Translations under genes and position numbers: made by a program
NCBI RefSeq assembly: GCF_046630445.1
Contig: NC_092341.1
Span: 1,495,501-1,559,500, forward strand
Source: Rutidosis leptorrhynchoides
Lineage: Eukaryota > Streptophyta > Magnoliopsida > Asterales > Asteraceae
Direction of reading: 5' to 3'
Length of the DNA: 64,000 bases
The notes under the pieces: generated by a model
Databases searched by the model: none
Told to the model about the DNA's origin: nothing
What the model saw: the letters and a program-made list of their open reading frames with translations, nothing else
Shown: piece by piece, positions 56,685 through 64,000 of the stretch
Layout of the letters: the number at the start of each line of letters is the position of its first letter
How positions within the stretch are numbered: position 1 is the stretch's first letter

Positions 56685-56862
56685 GACAGTCGGTCGACTG
56701 TCATAGACAGTTGGCCGACTGTCTACACTCACTCAGCCTAGTGTCTAGTCACTCGGTCGATGGTCTCTCACAGACACACTCGGTCGTGGGTCTTACACGC
56801 TCGGTCGATGGTCGAGTCGGTCGGTCGGTCGAGTGTCAGGAGACACTCGGCCGACTGTGTTT
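56685..56862. repeat. GGTCGACTGTC / CTCGGTCG repeats in LTR
   Basis: About ten variants of CGGTCGACTGTC and ACTCGGTCG with palindromic GTCGAC cores in a 180-bp stretch. Confidence 0.88.
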
Positions 56863-57527
56863 ATCTGCAGAAGCTGAAAACAAAGTGACGGGTTTCACCC
56901 AAATTCATCCAATTCTTGCTCTAGAGCTCGATTACGACCTCAAAACTGACCAAATCGAAGACACTAAACATGTAGAAATATAAACCCACTAAATTTACAC
57001 TCAAACAACATCAAATCTAACCATTTTGACTCAAATTACACACTTTGTAAAACTTTACACAAAAACTCAATTTTCTTGAAGATTAGAACATGAAATGCTA
57101 TGATTCTTACCTTGATAGAATCAGTAAATCACAAGGAATAAAAACATGTAAATGATTTGAGCTCAAGAACAATGATTCAAGATTAGGGTTTGGTGTAGGT
57201 GGAGAAGATGAAGAACGGGGTGTTTGGGAATAATCTAGAAAATGCAAGAAATGAGCTGCACTAGTCATCTAAAGTGGGTTTAATTCCCACATTGTGCATC
57301 ACACGGGTATTTATCAGTTATCTGATATCTTTCGTACATCATTTGACAACCCAAACGAAGTCCAAATTAAATAAACAAACCTGTTCTGTGACCCTTGTCA
57401 CGAACTGGTCCTAACCACATCATTATTTAATAGTAAATATTAAATAAAAATAAAAGCATATAATAACATAATACTAACTTAAGGGCAAACTAGTAATCTT
57501 ACAGCTAGGCCCGATTGAGGATGTTAC

Positions 57528-57955
57528 AATAAGGCTCGGTTATGGACGTGTATATTGCAAGGAAATGATTATCAGGTGGACAACGCTTTGGTTTCGTGAG
57601 GTTCAAGGGAATTCGAGATGTGAGTAATTTCACAAGATTTTTACAATCTATTTAATTTGTCAGTAGGAAGCTTCGAGTTTACAAAGCTATTAAGAGAAAA
57701 ACGAGTCAAGTTGGCCATTCTGATAATCGAATGGATACTGATATCTTGAAGATCAGTAGTATTGAACAAGAGCCGAAGGTCACAACTTTGATTTCCAATT
57801 TATCTCATGGTGCGAGGTGGAATGAAAAACGTTTCGCAGATACAGTTACTAGGGATAAATGTTCTCCGGTTAACCTTGCATTTCAGTCTCTGATATATCT
57901 ACATAATTAGAAAAAATTTAGCAAGGCAAATAGAAGTTCAAACCATATCAAGTTA
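57528..57955 (+). pseudogene. LINE-type ORF1/RRM remnant
   Basis: Plus-strand translation gives VMDVYIARK, a stop, GGQRFGFVRFKGIRDVSNF and then decays. RFGFVRF is a clear RNP-1 motif and the spacing from VYIA (RNP-2-like) fits an RRM. In plant repeats this RRM with a FVRF...V..F...L end is typical of LINE ORF1 proteins; a host RRM gene fragment is the alternative. Cut on the right by the LTR at 57956. Confidence 0.5.
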
Positions 57956-58258
57956 TGAAGCGACCCGTCCTAATCCATAAGGACGAATACAATAACATAT
58001 GATTACATTGCGAGGTATTTGACCTCTAAATGATACATTTTACAAACATTGCATTCGTTTTTAAAAGACAAACTTTCATATCCTCGAAAGTTGACAGGCA
58101 TGCATGCCATTCCATAATATATCTAAACTATAAATGACTTAATAATAATCTTGTTGATCTCAACGACTCGAATGCAACGTGTTTTGAAATATGCCATGAA
58201 TGACTCCCAATAATATCTCTAAAATGAGAAAATGCACAGCGGAAGATTTCTTTCAAAC

Positions 58259-58774
58259 CTGAGAATAAACATGCTTTCAAGTGTCAACCAAAAGGTTGGT
58301 GAGTTCATTAGTTTATCATAAACATTCATTTTCATCATTTTAATAGACCACAAGATTTCGAATATTTATTTGTGCACGTAACCCGAGCACAATATAGTAC
58401 GCATAACCTGCGAATTAAAAATCATTCATATGGTGAACGCTTGGTAACCGACTTAACTTTAATGCATAGAATATCCCCAAACAGAACCTCTCGTCTGTAT
58501 AATAATAATAATCTCGAAGTACTAAAGCATCCGTACCCCGGATGGGACTTGTCGAGGTCCATAGATCTATCTTTAGGATTCGCGTCAATTAGGGGTCATA
58601 CCCGTTTCCTAATTATTAGGTTACCAAGCTAAAAAGGGGTGATATTCGATTTCGATAATCCAACCATAGAATGTAGTTTCGATCACTTGTGTCTATTTCG
58701 TAAAACATTCATAAAAACAGCGCATGTATTCTCGGTCCCAAAAATATATATAAAAAGAGAGTAATGAAACTCAC
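58259..58774 (-). other. Predicted leader intron within LTR (516 bp)
   Basis: Minus strand AGTATT|GTGAGTTTCAT and TTTATTCTCAG|GTTTG; matches the plus-strand copy at 10987-11500 nearly block for block. Confidence 0.45.
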
Positions 58775-58889
58775 AATACTGTATTTCGTAGTAATTATGC
58801 ATATAATAGCATTGAACAAGTGCAAGGTTGGCCTCGGATTCACGAACCTATATCAATTGTATATATTAAAACGTGCAATCGTAATCGAA

Positions 58890-58892
<3 letters not shown>

Positions 58893-58958
<66 letters not shown>

Positions 58959-59059
58959 AGTGATATAATTTTTATTTTAGTAACTTTTATATTTCATTAT
59001 TAATATATATTAATTTTAAATATATTTAAAAATATAAATTTTTGTTATGTCATATGTAT

Positions 59060-59137
<78 letters not shown>
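58893..59137. repeat. Two (TA)n microsatellites
   Basis: 58893-58954 and 59063-59137. The first lies just upstream (minus sense) of the block GGTTCGTGAATCCGAGGCC, as at 10816-10902. Confidence 0.96.
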
Positions 59138-59138
<1 letters not shown>

Positions 59139-59615
59139 CATTTGTTTGTTAAAATAGTAATTATAACAATACTAGAATAATATTAGTAGTGATTAAAATA
59201 ATAATAATGTTAATACTAGTATTAATAATAATGATAATAATATTAATGATTCTCATAATAATAATATTAATGATAGTTTTATTAATAAATCTTATAATAA
59301 TGATAATAACATTTTTTAAATGAAAAGTTTAGTAATATTAATTATAAATAGATTAATAATACTAATGTTTAAAAATAATACTAATACTAATATTAATTAA
59401 GAATAATGATAACATTAATAAGCATAATCATAATAATAATAATAATACTTAAATGATAAGATTAATAATAATGTTAATAATACTTATATAAAAAAAATAC
59501 TAATGATAATAACGTCTTTAATACTTATAAATATAAATACGACATTAGTAATAATAATTATAATTCTAACGATCATAATAATAATAATCATAATCATAAC
59601 AATAATTAACAATAC

Positions 59616-59617
59616 AC

Positions 59618-59696
<79 letters not shown>

Positions 59697-59707
59697 TAAT
59701 AATAATG

Positions 59708-59747
<40 letters not shown>

Positions 59748-59815
59748 AATGATAATAATCATAACAATAATAATTCTAATCATAATAATAACATTATTAA
59801 CTAATAAATATAACC

Positions 59816-59887
<72 letters not shown>

Positions 59888-59893
59888 TAATAA
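59616..59893. repeat. (TAA)n microsatellites
   Basis: Two long TAA blocks (about 59616-59749 and 59817-59893); they produce spurious poly-Leu and poly-Asn frames. Confidence 0.97.
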
Positions 59894-59942
59894 ATAAATA
59901 AATAAAATAGACTACCTTATAAAAGAAGCATAAAAAGGTTAA

Positions 59943-60008
59943 TGTTCCAGCCCGAACTCGAACACGCGACCTCTCGGTTAACACACATTTCCCTAACCAT
60001 CTGATCTG
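59943..60008 (-). other. tRNA-like module in LTR
   Basis: Minus strand AGATGGTTAGGGAAATG, then GAGGTCGCGTGTTCGAGTTC. The second part matches a B box (GGTTCGANTCC) at 9 of 11 positions. Confidence 0.52.
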
Positions 60009-61050
60009 TTGTGTTTTTTTTGTAATTAATACAACTAATAATATACTTAACCCTTTTTCTGTTATCATTCTCCTTCTTCTTCATACTAACTAGCAAACCA
60101 GGGATCAACTCGATCATCCTAACAAATTGGTTTTAAGGTTTCATAACAACAAATAAACACTTATAATTATTATTTTAGATTAACGAACACTAGAAAAGAA
60201 AAAAAATAAAAAATGCCAAGAACAGCTGCTGCTGTCGCGGCTTAGTTTTTTTTTAAAAAAATGATTTCAATTTCTAGAACGTTTTGGACAATTGTTTAAA
60301 CATGAAATACTTGTTAAATACTTATCATAAACTTTCTAATTCATCAATTGAACTTGAAACCTAACAGAAATTTCGAATTTGATGGAAGAACATTAGTTGA
60401 CTTTTAAAAACCAAAACTTTGACTTCGAAATTTGAGTTCGTTAAAAAGAATTGAGATTTGAAACTTTGTAGGTAGTTTGAGTATGGAATTCCTAACAACA
60501 CTGCATTTAAGGATTTTGAAAATTTGTTCGAAATCAATTTATGGTACAAATTAGCAAGAACAGAGGTATGAGTAATTGTTTTCTTTAAATTTTAATTTGA
60601 TTTCCCTGTTTCAGTTCGAATTGTATTAGAGGAAGTTATATAGAGGATGAATGATATCATTACAGCTATATTGATCAATTGATGTTTGTTTGTTAGCTTA
60701 ATTAACTCGACACAATTGCCATCAGACATAAATTTCAAAGATTTAAAAGTAGAAATTGACATTAATTTGTACTGGATGTTGTTTTTATACTGTGATTAAT
60801 TGGAATCGTTTGTACCCACTTGCAGACATAAAACAACTTATAATACAGATTGATAGGTATGTATAACAGATTTGGATCCTTTTTCCTTGATTTTATATAT
60901 AAAATTAATTTTAATAATAATAATTCTATTAGTAATTAATAATAATAATACTTAATATTATTAATAATAATAACATAATAATAATACTATTAATAATGAT
61001 TATCCTAATAATAATAATAATATTTAGAATAATAATACTAATAGTTATAA

Positions 61051-62289
61051 TCTATAGTTTCTATTAAAATACTATAATGATGATGTCATTATTAGGCTAT
61101 TTCATTTGTTAATAAAAAATAAAAAGAAAAAAATCTAAGCCATCTTGATGACGTCATTAACATTAATTAAATATTTTATTATTTATTTAATGTTTTTATC
61201 ATATATACCCTTCTTAACTTTAATAATAACATATTTACCCACTTAAATATGATTATATCATATGAGCCCATTTTAAACATATAAATTCGTCATATTTACT
61301 CATTTATTCAATCTTAATGTGATACGTCTTTATGCCTTAATTTTTTTAGCGGCAATTATTCATGCTTTTTTTTTCTTCTCCGAGCTATGTACTATGATAT
61401 TAACTACCATAATCAATACATGCTAATCATCTAATCCTCAACGGTATAAAGCTATTATAAGGTGAGAATACATAATGTGATCACTATTAGTTATCTTTAT
61501 ATATCTTTAGCTGACTGTAATTTTTTTTTATTGTTGTTAATTTCTCTTAATTGATATGCTACGGATACTATAAATCACGTTTTGTCAAAAAATTGATATC
61601 TATATCTAACTAATTACAATTGTTTACTTTTTTTGCTCACATCACCAGTAACACTTCAGTTATTGTTTTGACCAACAATATGATGAGATAACAATACTGA
61701 TTTACATACATATACAACGATATTAATACAATAATGAAAATGATAATGATCCACCTTTCTATTTTGGGCTGTCCCATTTCAAGTATCTAATTGATATTTA
61801 AATCAATCAGAAGAGGTTATTCTAGAGAACGAAGATTTCCGATTGGTGGAAAATGAAGTTAGTGAAATTTCCCAAAACTTTGTGCAAAAAGTAACTGGAT
61901 ACTTGTAGTCGGACGGAGGGAGTATTATAATATTATTATTATTATTATTCAAATATAGGTTTTCTTTACGGGATTAATTACGTTACATATGTATGCGAAA
62001 TACATGTCTCAATAAAATGTTGTAATGTAAATTTTATAATAAGAAAAATAATAATTGTGATCAAAAGTGAAAGTAAGTGGTGGGAGAATAAATGTAGTTC
62101 ATTTATTCTGACTAAGTTAAGTATATCAATATATTTGTAAAAACAATGGCAAGTTTCTTAGTCGGAATATGTGGTTCAACGGGTCATTAAACTATATGAA
62201 TTTAGCATTTAGGTTCACTTAATACATAAAACACATCGTTAAACTGTTTGATTTAAACAACCCCGTAATTCCACGGGTCATTTTACTAG
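61051..62289 (+). mobile_element. Non-autonomous Helitron, 1.24 kb, nested in giant LTR
   Basis: Starts TCTATAGTTTCTATTAAAAT after an A and ends CTAG before a T. The 3' hairpin CCCGTAATTCCACGGG lies about 10 bp before the end. Contains a truncated Stowaway (61757-61922) and no gene. Confidence 0.86.
61757..61922. mobile_element. Truncated Stowaway MITE inside the Helitron
   Basis: The right TIR GGACGGAGGGAG and the GATTGGTGGAAAATGAAGT body match the copy at 55462-55668 in reverse; the left TIR is lost. Confidence 0.78.
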
Positions 62290-62783
62290 TAATGTTTATA
62301 ATGATATTATTAATAATAATATTTATAAATTGTTTTATTTTTATAATAATAATATTAATATATAGCGATAATAATGGTTCATAATGATAATGCTAAATAA
62401 TAATACAAGTAATAACATGTTACATGTTTTAAATTTTCGTTTCTATATATTATATATTATAATAATATTAGTAATACAATTAATAATATTAGTATAAATA
62501 TTTAATAATAATAATAATGAGGGTAATAATAACGTTGGTATAACAAATTATATTTATCAAATCTCATATTTATATATTATATATTATATATTATATATTA
62601 AATTAACAATAATAATACTGATATTGATATTAGTAATAATAAAAGTAGTAATAATAGTACTATAACAAATATATTTTTAACTTGTAATTACATTTAATTA
62701 TATATTATATGATAATATATGTTGAATATTTATTATTTATACATTTTATATATATTACCATATAATCGTAATTATTAATAAGA

Positions 62784-62822
<39 letters not shown>

Positions 62823-63016
62823 ATACTTAATTATTATTATTTTACATTTTTAATTACGCACATTTGTTCGTGAATCATCGGGAATAGTCAAAGGTTAAAT
62901 GATTACATGGATATTGTTCCAAAATTTTTTAGATTCAATTAAATAGAATCTGCTTATCATGTCGAAACCCTATGAAATTAAGTTTAAATTTGGTCAAAAA
63001 TTTTCGGGTTGTCACA

Positions 63017-63035
63017 GTACCTACCCGTTAAAGAA
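63017..63035 (-). other. Polypurine-tract-like site
   Basis: Minus strand TCTTTAACGGGTAGGTAC next to TGTGACAACCCG, as at 8179-8196. Confidence 0.6.
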
Positions 63036-63453
63036 ATTTCGTCCTGAAATTTGATTGGGATGGTCATGGCTGACAATAAGTATGTTTTCATGACGCATAC
63101 GAGCTAGAAATTAGAGATTTATCATCATTGAGTAATATGGATAAAACAATTCGATTACGCGAAGAGTATAAGTGAAGCTATCACAAAAGTGTGAAATAAG
63201 AAAATAATGTTTCGTCATATCCTTTGACGTAGATATGGTTGATTTCCGGAGTTCAAGGTTTTTGGAGAAAATCTTCGTGATAAGATTTGATTCTTCGGTA
63301 ATTAAGGAAATTAGGATACTCTTTGATTAAATGCGGTCATCTGTCTCGATTGTTACGTCTGATTTTTCCTTTATAAATTAAACTCTTTCGTTCCATTATT
63401 TTCATCATTCCTATACTTTCTTTCTTAGTTCATACATCCAAAAGATTGTGAAA

Positions 63454-63627
63454 ATGCTTAATCCCGTTCTAATCCTTGATATTTTCCTAATTATCATTTC
63501 TGTCATCCTTCTTTTCAATCTTTCACCTGAAAAATCTATTTACTTCCACTATTACCTTGGGGTGATACTATTCTTAATTCTACCGTGTCTTTATATTGCT
63601 ATTCGTATTAATATCCACGGTTTGTAA
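63454..63627 (+). CDS. Conserved 57-aa two-segment membrane micro-ORF (copy B)
   Basis: Same length, start and stop positions as copy A (7581-7754). Begins MLNPVLILDIFL, ends RINIHGL. It keeps both hydrophobic segments, the SPEKSIYFHYY turn and a basic residue before the second-segment end. 46 of 57 residues are identical to copy A. It lies 438 bp from the LTR start (443 bp in copy A), antisense to the LTR. The frame extends upstream without a stop for several codons (SSYIQKIVK). Function unknown. Confidence 0.62.
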   Translation: MLNPVLILDIFLIIISVILLFNLSPEKSIYFHYYLGVILFLILPCLYIAIRINIHGL

Positions 63628-63921
63628 CCTCCGTGTTGTTATCGGGCTTTATATTTTCCCTTATATTTTGGAGTTCTTTGCCTTTTTATTCTCTTCTCGA
63701 CCTCTAGTAAAGCGAGTAATGGTCCAGAATTCGTAAGTATGGAGTTTCGAATGAACTTAATGTTCTAAACAAGAAAGAACGTAATAGCACGATTTGATTT
63801 GTCAAATTACTAGAATCATTAAGAATAGAACTATCAAGAATATATTTTCTTGATATGTTCATAGATTAGATAGAATGTAAGAGTCGTGTAACATGGCACA
63901 TGATGACGTTATGGTCTGTTA

Positions 63922-64000
63922 TGTCATAACCCGTCCTTAACCATAAGAACGAGTTAGATAACGTATGATTTCATTGCGAGGTATTGACCTCTATATACGA
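63922..64000 (-). repeat. End of the 5' giant LTR
   Basis: Matches the end of the LTR at 57956-58030 (TTGCGAGGTATTGACCTCTA). Minus strand ends TTATGACA. Continues beyond the window. Confidence 0.7.

Larger units (their letters stand above)
55713..57527 (-). repeat. LTR (solo or truncated), minus strand
   Basis: Minus strand TGTAACATCCTCAATC at 57527 down to about CTTCCGCCTGCCA at 55713. Contains GGTCGACTGTC-type repeats (56685-56862) and a predicted intron. No internal region on either side; target duplication not evident, so the left border is uncertain. A 90-codon plus-strand frame across the repeats is unsupported. Confidence 0.6.
57956..63016 (-). repeat. Giant 3' LTR (5061 bp, 3822 bp without Helitron)
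   Basis: Minus strand TGTGACAACCCG at 63016 to GGACGGGTCGCTTCA at 57956. Homologous to the LTRs 8197-11641 and 5397-7291. Contains TA tracts (58893-58954, 59063-59137), TAA tracts (59616-59893), the tRNA-like module, a nested Helitron and the intron blocks. Confidence 0.82.
57956..64000 (-). mobile_element. Giant-LTR element with 905-bp internal region (runs off window)
   Basis: Minus strand: end of a 5' LTR (63922-64000), a 905-bp internal region (63017-63921) and a 5.1-kb 3' LTR (57956-63016). The inside has no gag, pol or recognisable PBS, only a PPT-like end and a 57-codon ORF on the opposite strand. The left flank is AGTTA. Confidence 0.72.

Noticed and set aside
59484..60068. Poly-Leu and poly-Asn frames of 130-194 codons
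   Set aside because: Both strands of a (TAA)n microsatellite in the giant LTR.

Overview
This is plant nuclear DNA, and essentially all of it is transposable elements. No intact host gene was found. The AT-rich composition, long TA and TAA microsatellites, chromovirus-type Ty3/gypsy pol genes primed by initiator-Met tRNA, Stowaway and hAT-type MITEs, plant Helitrons and a tRNA-headed SINE point to a eudicot. The LTR styles look like those of daisy-family (Asteraceae) genomes, but that is a weak inference.

Layout. 1-5396: 3' part of a chromovirus (decayed gag-pol, PPT, 1.5-kb LTR), inserted into a larger LTR (5397-7291, minus). 7292-8196: a 905-bp spacer with a conserved micro-ORF, followed by a 3.4-kb LTR (8197-11641, plus). 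11642-12403: end of another LTR. 12404-18792: a decayed minus-strand chromovirus with an extra intact ORF before gag. 19113-22195: a solo LTR with TSD CTTAA inside an older LTR. 22962-31854: a full-length 8.9-kb gypsy element with TSD TTTAG, near-identical LTRs, an intact gag and a ruined pol. 32571-43085: a hAT-like MITE split by a 10.1-kb non-autonomous copia-type element (32739-42853, TSD ATATA) that carries a second copy of the same MITE in one LTR. Around these lie pieces of one ancient minus-strand gypsy gag (44.2, 32.0 and 22.8 kb). 45380-48218: a Helitron with a captured chaperonin-60 gene fragment and a nested SINE. 49091-49995: a long-TIR element. 49996-54327: a 4.3-kb non-coding LTR element (TSD TTTTG) built of hairpin repeats. 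55462-55668: a Stowaway MITE. 55713-57527: an LTR fragment. 57528-57955: a LINE-type RRM remnant. 57956-64000: a giant-LTR element with a 905-bp internal region, a nested Helitron and a second copy of the micro-ORF.

Main points of interest. (1) The micro-ORF (57 codons, two hydrophobic segments) occurs in two diverged elements, is free of indels, and its differences fall 10:3:22 on codon positions 1:2:3, which implies protein-level selection. It lies antisense to the adjacent LTR in elements that show no gag, pol or primer-binding site. (2) Six distinct LTRs share an ordered set of blocks ending in a good splice-donor and splice-acceptor pair 464-549 bp apart, suggesting a conserved leader intron inside the LTR. 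(3) The 8.9-kb element moved recently although its pol is dead, so it behaves as a gag-only, trans-mobilised element. (4) Three giant LTRs carry a tRNA-like module. All relationships were judged by eye from the sequence; no database search was run.
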